NCBI GenBank assembly: GCA_007126835.1
Contig: SLAO01000087.1
Span: 1 to 11,432 of the forward strand
DNA from: Nitriliruptorales bacterium
GTDB lineage: Bacteria; Actinomycetota; Nitriliruptoria; Euzebyales; Egibacteraceae
Reading direction: 5' to 3'
DNA length: 11,432 nt
Program-made: the position numbers and the translations under genes
The notes under the pieces: generated by a model
What the model saw: only the letters and a program-made list of their open reading frames with translations
Told to the model about the DNA's origin: nothing
Databases searched by the model: none
In this document: positions 1-7,118 of the stretch, in pieces
Position numbering within the stretch: position 1 is the stretch's first letter
Layout of the letters: every line of letters starts with the position of its first letter

Positions 1-10
1 AGGATATTTC

Positions 11-64
11 GGACGAGACTGGTACATCTGCACGAATGTTCGTGCAGATGTACCAGTCGCGTCC
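11..64. repeat. Near-perfect 54-base inverted repeat (large hairpin or cruciform)
   Basis: The arms at 11-36 and 39-64 are 26 bases each, pair with a single mismatch (16 against 59), and are separated by only two bases (TG, 37-38). The inner 20 bases of each arm are a perfect match. The element lies about 135 bases beyond the stop of the acyltransferase gene. It could be a strong bidirectional terminator lacking a T-run, a recombination or transposon-end site, or an operator. The sequence alone does not decide, and I do not recognise it as the end of a known insertion sequence. Confidence 0.85.
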
Positions 65-198
65 CATTTGCCCGACCCTGGCGCCGTTGCAGGCATCATC
101 ACGGGGAAGGGTCGCTCGGCCCACCCGGAGTTCCGCAGCTGTGTCGGAAACCCGCGCGAAAGGGCTACAGCACGCACCTAAGCGGCGATCGAACGACC

Positions 199-1530
199 TC
201 ACGGCTGGGGAGCGAACCGCCCCGCCCCGTGCGTCGCCGCAAGACCCACGGCGAGGAGGCCAGCACCCAGCACCGGGATGCTCAACGGTCCGTCGCCGGC
301 GAGTCCGCCTAGCGTCAGCTGGGACAGCCCGATGCACGCGACCGGCACCCCGATACCCGCCAGTGCGCCGGCCACCCGCGGGCGGTGGTGTCGCGTGGTC
401 ATCGCCACAGCTGATCGCTGCTCGAGCGGCGCGAAGATGGCGACGAGGACGCCAGCCACAAGCGCGAGCGTCAGCAGCCAGACCGGGCGCCAGGCCCACC
501 AAGGTGCGCTGAGCGGCTCGTGGACGGGGACCAGCCCGGACATGTGCAGCGCAGCGACGGCGGCGACGACCGCGGCCATGTGCCACAGGAACAACGTCAG
601 CACGACACGGTTCAGGCTGGCCACGACCGTCCAGACGACAGGACGCTCGAGCAAGCGGCGGGCCGCGTCCGCGACCGAGAACGCCACACCGGCTTGCACG
701 GCAACGAGCGCGAGCAACACGACCGAGGGTGGCGAGCTGTTCTGGATGACCGCGCCGGGCACATCGACCATGGCGACGGGCCAGGGACCGACCACGGTCA
801 GACCCAGCAGCGCGACCGCCCCGAGGCCGGCCAGTGGCAACCCGGTTCGCGGACCCGCCGGCACGGCGCCGTCATGCCACCAGTACCCCACCTGGTGGAT
901 GAGCGCCCAGCCGATCAGGAAGTTGGGAGCCGCCCACACCGGCTCCACCATCACGATGCGTGCAATGTCGAGGGGCACCAACACCGCGGCCAGCGCCAGC
1001 AACGTGCCAAGCCGGGAGCGTTCATGGAGGTGGTACGACAGCGGTGTCGCTCCGGCGACGGCGATGTAGATCGCCAGGAACCACAGCGCGATGCCCGCCA
1101 CCCAACCGGCTTGATCGAGCAGGGCGGGGTCAACCCCGGCAAGATGCGCCCCCACGACGACTGCGATGGCAGCGGCCGCGAAGACAGCGGTGGGTCGCAG
1201 AAGACGAACGCTCCGGCGATGCAGCCAGGCGGGCCACGTGCCGCCGGCGTCGCGGTGCCGGCGCCACGACGTCGCGTTGGCGTACCCACCCACCAGAAAG
1301 AAGATCGGCATCACCTGGAACAACCAGGTGAACCAGTGCGTCCAGTCGGCGACCTCCAGCACGGAGGTGCCGTCGATGCGCCCGTCGTCGGCGACCACCG
1401 CGACGGCCAGCCAGTGGCCCACCACGACCGCGAGGATCGCCACGCCGCGGAGCAAGTCGATGTACCGGTCCCGCTCCGACGGGGTGGCACGATCGACGCG
1501 CGCGGCATAGTCGCTGACGATGCGGGCCAT
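199..1530 (-). CDS. Acyltransferase 3 family integral membrane protein
   Basis: This 443-residue protein belongs to the acyltransferase 3 (OafA/YrhL-like) family, multi-pass enzymes that move acyl groups onto sugars, lipids or cell-wall polymers. The N-terminus has the family signature: the sequence YIDLLRGVAILAVVVGHW (about 23-40) puts the conserved Arg and the candidate catalytic His39 in the first membrane helix. FFLVGGYAN (about 77-85) and the basic RRSVRLLRP (about 105-113) follow as in relatives. About ten hydrophobic segments fill the rest. The ATG at 1528-1530 is preceded by GGAGGAGG (1533-1540), which supports this start. It is the last gene of a probable operon, 63 bases after the MFS gene. 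The substrate cannot be told from sequence. Relatives next to polysaccharide genes modify surface glycans, but no such genes are visible here. Confidence 0.93.
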   Translation of the reverse strand: MARIVSDYAARVDRATPSERDRYIDLLRGVAILAVVVGHWLAVAVVADDGRIDGTSVLEVADWTHWFTWLFQVMPIFFLVGGYANATSWRRHRDAGGTWPAWLHRRSVRLLRPTAVFAAAAIAVVVGAHLAGVDPALLDQAGWVAGIALWFLAIYIAVAGATPLSYHLHERSRLGTLLALAAVLVPLDIARIVMVEPVWAAPNFLIGWALIHQVGYWWHDGAVPAGPRTGLPLAGLGAVALLGLTVVGPWPVAMVDVPGAVIQNSSPPSVVLLALVAVQAGVAFSVADAARRLLERPVVWTVVASLNRVVLTLFLWHMAAVVAAVAALHMSGLVPVHEPLSAPWWAWRPVWLLTLALVAGVLVAIFAPLEQRSAVAMTTRHHRPRVAGALAGIGVPVACIGLSQLTLGGLAGDGPLSIPVLGAGLLAVGLAATHGAGRFAPQP

Positions 1531-1593
1531 GACCTCCTCCGTGCGGGTGCCCCCCTCCTACCCAGTGGGGCGAAGAATCAGCCCGGGCTGGCC

Positions 1594-2919
1594 CTAGCGC
1601 TGGCCACGGTGCGCGCGCAGCATGCCTCGCGCAGCAGTCACGGCACAGCCCAGCGCCACCAGGCCTCCGGCGGCGATGATCGTGCGTATGCCCGAGACGA
1701 TCACCTCGGCCTCCCCCACGCCCAGGGGCCACCGGCCGACCGCGCCGGCAAGCATCGGCGCCAACCCGAGGGCGGCGAACATGGCCACGCGCGTCACGGT
1801 GTAGAACACCGCGAACATCTTTCCGCGCGTGGCGTCGTCGGTGGACTCGTGCAGCAGCGTGAAGCCCGTGACCAGCGCCAGGCCCGACACGACCCCGAGG
1901 GCGAGCCCGGCGACCATCGCCAGCGGCCAGGTGGGCAACGTCGCGACGACGACCACCAGGACCGATCCGGCTACCAGCGTGACGGGCAGCAGACCCGCGG
2001 TTGCCACTCGGCTGATCACGAACGGGACGCCCAGGATGCCCAGCAGGAGGCCGGCTCCGACGGTGGTCATCAGCCCGTACCAGTCGGCTTCGGGGCGGCC
2101 GAGCTCGCTGCGGACGAACTCGGGCCCGAGGGCCACGATGACCCCGCCGCCGAAGAAGACGCCCACGACGCCGATGATCAGCGCTCGCACGTACGTGCGG
2201 TCCCGGATGAACCGCATCCCGTCGCGCAGCTCCTCGCGAACGCTGGGACCCCGCTGCTGGCCCGCCCGCGATCCCGAGATGCGGGTGAGCCTCACGATCA
2301 GCGCGCCGGCGATGAAGAACGTGAGCGCGTTGAACAGCAAGGCGGCTGTGGTGGCTTCCAGGTCCACCACGCCCATGTTCTCGAGCAGGCCGGCGAGCCA
2401 CTCGAGCACGACTGCCGCTGCGGCCCCGAACGGGAGCGGGCCGTAGGTCACCAGGAGGGTCAGCTGGTTGGCTTCGGTCAGCTGTTCCCGCCGCACGATG
2501 CGGGGCAAGGCCGCGTTCTTCGCAGCCAGGTAGAGCAGGGAGATGCACTCCACGACGAACGTGAGAGCAAACAGCACCAGCAGGTCACGCGAGAAGGCGA
2601 TGCCCACGAACAGCACGGCGCGCGCGACGTCGGAGAACAGCATGAGGCGCTTGCGGTCGTAGCGGTCGCTGAGGACGCCGGCAAACGGCCCGAACACGAC
2701 GCTGGGCAACAGCCGGGCCAGCATGATCCCACCGAGCCCGAACAGCGCCAGTCGCGAGCCGGGCTCGGCCAGGGAGATCACGAGGACCTGCAACGCGAAC
2801 AGCCCGACCCAGTCCCCAAAGCTCGAGCCCAGCGAGGACCAGAACCAGCGTCGGTAGTCGCGGTTGACCAGCAGACCGCGGTACGACGCGATGCGTTCGG
2901 TCCCGAGCAGCCCCCTCAT
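1594..2919 (-). CDS. MFS transporter, EntS-like (MFS_3 type) exporter
   Basis: This 441-residue protein of the major facilitator superfamily is most like the MFS_3 group of proton-driven drug or siderophore exporters (EntS-like). It opens with a short cytoplasmic stretch ending NRDYRRWFWSSLGSSFGDW (about 19-37), typical of this group. The loop between helices 2 and 3 carries motif A, GVLSDRYDRKRLM (about 81-93). About twelve hydrophobic segments follow, with a central cytoplasmic loop near SGSRAGQQRGPSVREELRDG. I place the start at the ATG 2917-2919 because GGGGGA (2925-2930) lies five bases upstream and the family homology begins there. A longer frame reaching 3063 would overlap the preceding gene and adds only basic, non-homologous residues. 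The gap to the preceding hydrolase-like gene is 40 bases, consistent with co-transcription. The substrate is unknown. Confidence 0.93.
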   Translation of the reverse strand: MRGLLGTERIASYRGLLVNRDYRRWFWSSLGSSFGDWVGLFALQVLVISLAEPGSRLALFGLGGIMLARLLPSVVFGPFAGVLSDRYDRKRLMLFSDVARAVLFVGIAFSRDLLVLFALTFVVECISLLYLAAKNAALPRIVRREQLTEANQLTLLVTYGPLPFGAAAAVVLEWLAGLLENMGVVDLEATTAALLFNALTFFIAGALIVRLTRISGSRAGQQRGPSVREELRDGMRFIRDRTYVRALIIGVVGVFFGGGVIVALGPEFVRSELGRPEADWYGLMTTVGAGLLLGILGVPFVISRVATAGLLPVTLVAGSVLVVVVATLPTWPLAMVAGLALGVVSGLALVTGFTLLHESTDDATRGKMFAVFYTVTRVAMFAALGLAPMLAGAVGRWPLGVGEAEVIVSGIRTIIAAGGLVALGCAVTAARGMLRAHRGQR

Positions 2920-2959
2920 CGCTGTCCCCCGATGACCAGATCGCGTGCCGGCAGCCACC

Positions 2960-4483
2960 TCACGGTCGGTGGGCGGGTACACCCCACGCGCGAGAGAGCT
3001 CCACGATGCCGCCCCGCCACGGCGGGCACGGTGGCTGCGGCGAGCCCTCGAGGAAGTCGACAACGGCTCGATGCAGTGCGGGTGTCAGCGGAAGGTAGGG
3101 ATGGGCCTCGCGAGTGGGGCAGGCGTCCACGGCGCCCTGGATGCGCCAGCCGTCGGGCATCAGGGCAAGGTCGACCGCTGCGGTCACGCTGAGAGCCTGC
3201 GTGCCTTCCGGCAGGGGGCGGGAGAAGATCCTCGCGCCTGACCGCGGCCGCGCGAGCACTTCGTGGGACAAGGGCGCGTCGACGATGAAGTGAAAGTCCA
3301 CGGCGTCGGCGAGCGGGGCCAGCAAGCGGAACCCGTCGCCACCCACCCGCCCGATCCCGTCTCGGCCCGGGAGGGTCCACCCGACGGGGTTGTCGGGGAA
3401 CGGCCCGATCAGCACGAGGCTGGCGCCGTCGGGCAAGTCGCCGCGGACCGCGGCCTCCCACGCCACCCAGGCGGCTTGGGAGTGCGCGGCGAAGGTGACA
3501 GGCCCATCGAGGTCGTCCACCTGCGCTCCCAAGAACCGCACCTGCTCGTCGAACGGCCGCTGAGTGTGCTGTGGGCGGTACGGCGCGCCCGTGCGGATCG
3601 GACACGCGGCATCACCTCGCGGTTGGCCGTCGCCAGTACCGGCATACGAGTAGTAGTACGTCTGCGCGCATTGGTACCCAAGCTGCTCCGGCGGCATCTC
3701 GAAGATCGCACCCTCGCCCGACGCGGAGTTGATCCCCGACATCACCATCAACGAACCGGGACGCGAGGGGGCGTCCACAGGCTGGTCCCCGCGGGTGCCG
3801 ACCACGACGACGGCGACCGCTGCTGCGGCTGCGAGGGCTGCCAGCGCGGCGACTCCCGCTCGGGGGCCGGCTGGCCGGCGCAGCCACGCTGCCGCGACCA
3901 GGGTGGCCAGCGCCGAGGCCGGCACGAGCAAGGCGAGGACAACGGGAGGCCCGGCATGCCCGGCGGCGCCGAGCAGCGTCAACGCCACGGCGTACACGAG
4001 CAACGGCCACGGTCGGAACCCCCCGCGAGCCGCGACGGCGAGCGCCCGCCGCAGCGTCGCGGCACCACTCCAGGGCGCGGCGGCGAGCAGCATCCCGACC
4101 GCACCGGTGAGGACCACGGCCGCCCAGAACAGACGTGAGTACAGCGCCGCGTGCGCGACGAAGCTGGTCTGCGCGGCGAGCAGCGCGAAGGGCCAGGCGA
4201 CAACGTAGTAGACCAGGGCGAACCGGATCCGGGATGGTCCGTCACCCGCTGGGAGGAGAAGGGCGAGGATCGCGATCCTGGCCGCAAGCGCTGCGACCGC
4301 CAGGCTCCAGAACGCCCAATGGGACGGCGCCCACGACAGCAGGAGGCGCAGGTCGGCAAAGACATCCAGCGGCGGTAGCGCCACGAGGTGCACGACCCCC
4401 GACCAGGCGGGCACGCCCGGCGCCAGCGCCAACGCCGCGGCAACAAGGCCGGGCGCGAGGAGCAGCACGCCGCCTCGCAGCAC
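2960..4483 (-). CDS. Multi-pass membrane protein with C-terminal alpha/beta-hydrolase-like domain
   Basis: I do not recognise a named family for this 507-residue protein. Residues about 5-230 hold roughly seven or eight hydrophobic segments rich in Ala, Leu and Val. From about 240 onward the protein is soluble and looks like an alpha/beta hydrolase: VTFAAHSQAAW (about 329-339) resembles a nucleophile elbow with Ser335, and Asp438 or Asp447 with His461 or His471 could complete a triad. Cys272, Cys294, Cys455 and Cys486 could form disulfides if the domain faces outside. The elbow reads A-H-S-Q-A, not the usual G-x-S-x-G, so activity is uncertain. The start is a GTG at 4481-4483 with GGAG just upstream, at slightly short spacing. 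The gene is 58 bases after the Rieske gene and 40 before the MFS gene. An esterase- or lipase-like role on the cell surface is inference. Confidence 0.75.
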   Translation of the reverse strand: MLRGGVLLLAPGLVAAALALAPGVPAWSGVVHLVALPPLDVFADLRLLLSWAPSHWAFWSLAVAALAARIAILALLLPAGDGPSRIRFALVYYVVAWPFALLAAQTSFVAHAALYSRLFWAAVVLTGAVGMLLAAAPWSGAATLRRALAVAARGGFRPWPLLVYAVALTLLGAAGHAGPPVVLALLVPASALATLVAAAWLRRPAGPRAGVAALAALAAAAAVAVVVVGTRGDQPVDAPSRPGSLMVMSGINSASGEGAIFEMPPEQLGYQCAQTYYYSYAGTGDGQPRGDAACPIRTGAPYRPQHTQRPFDEQVRFLGAQVDDLDGPVTFAAHSQAAWVAWEAAVRGDLPDGASLVLIGPFPDNPVGWTLPGRDGIGRVGGDGFRLLAPLADAVDFHFIVDAPLSHEVLARPRSGARIFSRPLPEGTQALSVTAAVDLALMPDGWRIQGAVDACPTREAHPYLPLTPALHRAVVDFLEGSPQPPCPPWRGGIVELSRAWGVPAHRP

Positions 4484-4541
4484 CCACTCCGTGAACGAGG
4501 GGTGGGGCGCCGCAGCTACCCCGGGAGGTGGTGAGAAGCCC

Positions 4542-5402
4542 TCAGGGACTTCGCACCTCGATCTGGCCGTCGACGACCCGCACGTCGAGTTGCGGCTGGG
4601 GGGAGGCGGCGGGGCCTCGTCGGACGGCTCCGTCGTCCAACGAGAACACGCTGCCGTGGAGGGGGCAGGTCACCGACCCGGCAAGGTCGCGGTCGCAGGG
4701 CTGCACCTGTCCGTCGGCTAGGCGACCCCCTGCGTGTGTGCAGAGGCCGTCGAAGGCACGGATGCCATCCTGCCGGCGAACCAGCAGCACGTCGCGTCCG
4801 TCGGCCTGCACCCAGCGCGGGTCGGCCTCGGGCAGGGCGTTGGCGTCGAGGACTGGCGTCCACGTCGTCGGTCCCGTGTGGAACGCGGTTCGGTCCACAC
4901 CGACGCCGTTGACGTACGACAGGTGGGCACCCAGATACCCACCGATGCCCATCATGGAAAGTCCCGCCAGCCCGAACCAGCGCCCCCGCCCCGGTCGCCC
5001 GGCGCGACGGTCGATCAGCGACATGACGTACATCACGCTGGCCCCCGCGTTGGCTCCAGCGTGGGCCAGACCGATTGCTCGTTCGCGGCCGGAGGTCTCG
5101 GACCAATCCGACAAGCCGCTGAGGACCGTCGGCACGCTGGCAAGGAGCCCGGCAGTGATGAGCCGCTCGGAGCTTCGACCGCCCCGGTTTCGCGCCCCCC
5201 AGTCGAGAATCGCAGCGCTGCTCCAGGTTCCGATGACCGCATCGGTGAGCATGGGGTGCAAACGATGTCCGAGCCAGCCACCGCTCAGCGCATGCTTGAC
5301 CAGCCGCGGGTGGAACAACGGCCGGACGCGCTCGGCCACAGGTTGTGCTATTGCCTGCAGTCGCGGGTCACCGCCGAGGCGCTCAACGAGTCGGTATGGC
5401 AT
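4542..5402 (-). CDS. DUF2231 membrane domain fused to Rieske [2Fe-2S] domain
   Basis: This 286-residue protein has two parts. Residues about 40-165 match the DUF2231 type of four-helix membrane domain: HRLHPMLTDAVIGTW (46-60), PTVLSGLSDW (91-100) and a His-containing helix near AHAGAN (113-118), with His49, His114 and His160 as possible metal or haem ligands. Residues about 180-286 form a Rieske domain. CTHAGG (221-226) and CPLHGS (246-251) give the four ligands Cys221, His223, Cys246 and His249 of a [2Fe-2S] cluster. It is therefore likely a membrane-bound electron-transfer protein, with an unknown partner. The ATG at 5400-5402 follows AGGAGG (5408-5413) at five bases, a strong site. It is the first gene of the probable four-gene left operon, and a hairpin just upstream ends the preceding unit. 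The Cys-x-His spacing looks intact, so cluster binding is expected. Confidence 0.93.
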   Translation of the reverse strand: MPYRLVERLGGDPRLQAIAQPVAERVRPLFHPRLVKHALSGGWLGHRLHPMLTDAVIGTWSSAAILDWGARNRGGRSSERLITAGLLASVPTVLSGLSDWSETSGRERAIGLAHAGANAGASVMYVMSLIDRRAGRPGRGRWFGLAGLSMMGIGGYLGAHLSYVNGVGVDRTAFHTGPTTWTPVLDANALPEADPRWVQADGRDVLLVRRQDGIRAFDGLCTHAGGRLADGQVQPCDRDLAGSVTCPLHGSVFSLDDGAVRRGPAASPQPQLDVRVVDGQIEVRSP

Positions 5403-5483
5403 CGCATCCTCCTGAGGTCAGACACAGGCGCCGGGCGGAGCGACCGGCCGGCAGTTGGTGGGCAAGCGGGGCCGGACAAGCGC

Positions 5484-5512
5484 CGATGACCGGGCCAGCA
5501 GCCCGGTCATCG
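5484..5512 (-). terminator. Hairpin, probable intrinsic terminator of the lipoprotein gene
   Basis: The arms 5484-5495 and 5501-5512 are perfectly complementary over 12 bases around a five-base loop. The hairpin begins 22 bases after the lipoprotein stop codon and sits before the Rieske gene. There is no clear T-run on the minus strand, as is common for terminators in high-GC actinobacteria. Confidence 0.75.
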
Positions 5513-5533
5513 ATGCGTCATGCGGGTGAGGTG

Positions 5534-7009
5534 CTAGAGGTCGTCATCGTTGTCGTCGTTGGTTGGGGCGTCTGCGCCGCTGCCGCTCTGCCACTGCTGG
5601 GGCTGGCGGAACAGCTCGCGTAGCTGCTCGGTGTCGACGTCCTCGACCTCGTCAGCATCCGGGCCGTCGATGTCGACCGTGACGCCGTGCTCCTGGAACT
5701 CGATCGTCAGGTACTGGAACTGGGCGCCGTTGGTCGTGTCGTCAGCGACGTCGTTCTCGTCGTCGTCGATGACGCCCTCGTCGTCGTCATCCAACCCGTT
5801 GTCGTCATCGTTGAGAACGTCCTCGTCCTCATCATTGACGCCGTTGTCATCGTCGTCGAGCACGCCGTCGTCGTCCTCGCCGACGTCGTTGTCGCCTGGG
5901 TCCTGCACCGCGGCGTCCTCGAGGTGGTACCGGACGGCGTGAACCAGTTCCTCGTCGTCGTCGATCCACACGTCAGCGGTGATCTCCTGGACACCGCTGT
6001 CGTCCGCAGGAGCATCGTCGTCGTTGATCACGTCGTCGTCTTCGTCGTTGACGCCGTTCTCGTCGTCGTCGATGACGCCCTCGTCGTCGTCATCCAACCC
6101 GTTGTCGTCATCGTTGAGAACGTCGTCGTCCTCATCATTGACGCCGTTGTCGTCGTCGAGTGCGCCGTTCGTCGCGTCCTCGCGCTCGATGGTCACCTCG
6201 TAACGAGTGAGCCCTGCGGTGTCGGTCGCCTCGTCGTTGTTGACCCCGTTGTCATCGTCCTCGGTGACCCCGTTGTCATCGTCGACCTCGGTGGCCTGCT
6301 CGACGTTCTGGAGCTCGGTGATGGCGTCCTGGGGGCTCTGGAATGCCACACCCCCGGGGCCACCGAGCGCATCGACGTCACGCAGTTCGTCGAGATCGAC
6401 CTCGACCCACGTGTACTGGTCGTCGACGTCATCGGTGACGTCGTCATCCGTGGCGTCGTCATCCGTGGCAGCAGCATCGTCGGTGACGTCGTCGTCGGTC
6501 GCGTCAGCGTCACCGGTGCCCGGATCATCGACTGCAGCGTCACTGGGGACCCGCACGTAGGCCTGCTCGCCGTCGATCAGGATGACCAGATCGTTGTCGA
6601 CGGTCTGCAGCGCGACGAAGTCCTGGGCGAAGTCGACCGCGCCCTCCATGCGGACCTCGGACGCGTCCTGGCCGGTCTCCGCGTCGTCACCGACGTCGGC
6701 GTCGTCGTCGGCCTCTACGTCGTCGTTGGTGCCCTCAAGGTCGTCGTTCTCCTGAAGGGCGAGAAGGAGCTCGGCGGTCTCGGCCTCTTCGGTGTTCTCG
6801 GCCGCAGTTCGCACACGCTCGGCGGCGTCCTCTTCATCATCGACCGCGTCTTCATCCTCGGGCGGCTCGGTGTCCTCCTCGACGGGCTCGTCCTCCTCGT
6901 CGGCGGGAGGATCCTCTGCCTCGTCGGGGTCGTCGTTGACGTCGCACCCGGCGGCCACGAGGGCCAGCACGGCGAACAGCGCGAGCGTCAGGTTACGTAG
7001 CCTCTGCAT
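5534..7009 (-). CDS. Secreted Asp-rich lipoprotein, LppX/LprG-like core with calcium-loop-like repeats
   Basis: This is a 491-residue lipoprotein precursor. Residues 1-22 form a lipoprotein signal: basic MQRLRN, a hydrophobic stretch, and lipobox LVAAGC with Cys22 as the lipidated residue. Scattered non-acidic pieces (about 62-88, 116-157, 198-242, 265-280, 338-366, 428-470) read like the LppX/LprAFG fold of actinobacterial lipoproteins: a leading helix, a hydrophobic strand plus VILIDGEQAYVRV, YTWVEVDLDEL, TRYEVTIERE, ADVWIDDDEELVHAVRY, and a final EHGVTVDIDGP strand. Between them lie acidic blocks, the largest at about 281-338 and 367-427, built from units such as DDDDNGV and DDDENGV that resemble DxDxNG calcium-binding loops. 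The start at ATG 7007-7009 is set by AAGGAG (7019-7024) and by the signal peptide; an ATG at 7061-7063 would bury the signal behind 18 polar residues. Family assignment and calcium binding are inferences. A hairpin follows the gene. Confidence 0.85.
   Translation of the reverse strand: MQRLRNLTLALFAVLALVAAGCDVNDDPDEAEDPPADEEDEPVEEDTEPPEDEDAVDDEEDAAERVRTAAENTEEAETAELLLALQENDDLEGTNDDVEADDDADVGDDAETGQDASEVRMEGAVDFAQDFVALQTVDNDLVILIDGEQAYVRVPSDAAVDDPGTGDADATDDDVTDDAAATDDDATDDDVTDDVDDQYTWVEVDLDELRDVDALGGPGGVAFQSPQDAITELQNVEQATEVDDDNGVTEDDDNGVNNDEATDTAGLTRYEVTIEREDATNGALDDDNGVNDEDDDVLNDDDNGLDDDDEGVIDDDENGVNDEDDDVINDDDAPADDSGVQEITADVWIDDDEELVHAVRYHLEDAAVQDPGDNDVGEDDDGVLDDDDNGVNDEDEDVLNDDDNGLDDDDEGVIDDDENDVADDTTNGAQFQYLTIEFQEHGVTVDIDGPDADEVEDVDTEQLRELFRQPQQWQSGSGADAPTNDDNDDDL
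5753..5860 (-). repeat. Direct repeat, copy 1 (108 bases, within the lipoprotein gene)
   Basis: It encodes residues 384-419 of the lipoprotein. It is nearly identical to 6056-6160, differing by one substitution (Glu for Asp) and one extra codon. Both copies are in the same reading frame, so exchange between them would keep the frame. Confidence 0.95.
6056..6160 (-). repeat. Direct repeat, copy 2 (105 bases, within the lipoprotein gene)
   Basis: It encodes residues 284-318 of the lipoprotein and pairs with 5753-5860. A partial further unit follows it directly in the protein (NGVNDEDDDVINDDD, about residues 318-332). Confidence 0.95.
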
Positions 7010-7018
7010 CTGTTGGCG

Positions 7019-7024
7019 CTCCTT
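7019..7024 (-). promoter_or_regulatory. Ribosome binding site deciding the lipoprotein start
   Basis: On the minus strand this reads AAGGAG, nine bases before the ATG at 7007-7009. It favours the start directly before the signal peptide over the longer frame from 7063. Confidence 0.8.
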
Positions 7025-7118
7025 GGATTGTCTTGCCTCTGCGTCGCGCCCGGTGTTTCCCACCGCCGTCGGATGAAACGACGCCGCGCCCGGACAGACG
7101 TCCGTGGATGAGGAGGTT

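Noticed and set aside
31..45. LexA-type SOS box in the centre of the palindrome (CGAA-TG-TTCG)
   Set aside because: The actinobacterial box needs CGAAC, four bases, GTTCG; here the half-sites are only two bases apart.
520..3192. 890-codon open frame on the plus strand
   Set aside because: It runs opposite two well-supported membrane protein genes, its product is a low-complexity Gln/Asp/Arg/His-rich sequence, and long antisense frames are expected when GC at third positions is this high.
5687..7000. 437-codon plus-strand frame encoding a Val-rich hydrophobic protein
   Set aside because: It is the reverse complement of the GAC/GAT Asp repeats, where GTC/ATC codons give Val and Ile. The opposite strand has a signal peptide, lipobox and ribosome binding site.
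7027..7032. GACAAT as a -10 box for the lipoprotein gene
   Set aside because: It would put the transcript start inside the ribosome binding site and there is no -35 at the right distance.
7056..7079. Possible stress-type promoter (GTTT, 14 bases, GGGAAA) before the lipoprotein gene
   Set aside because: It matches the SigB/SigF-like -10 in only four of six positions and the two elements also form a simple GTTTC/GAAAC dyad. Too weak to list as a promoter.
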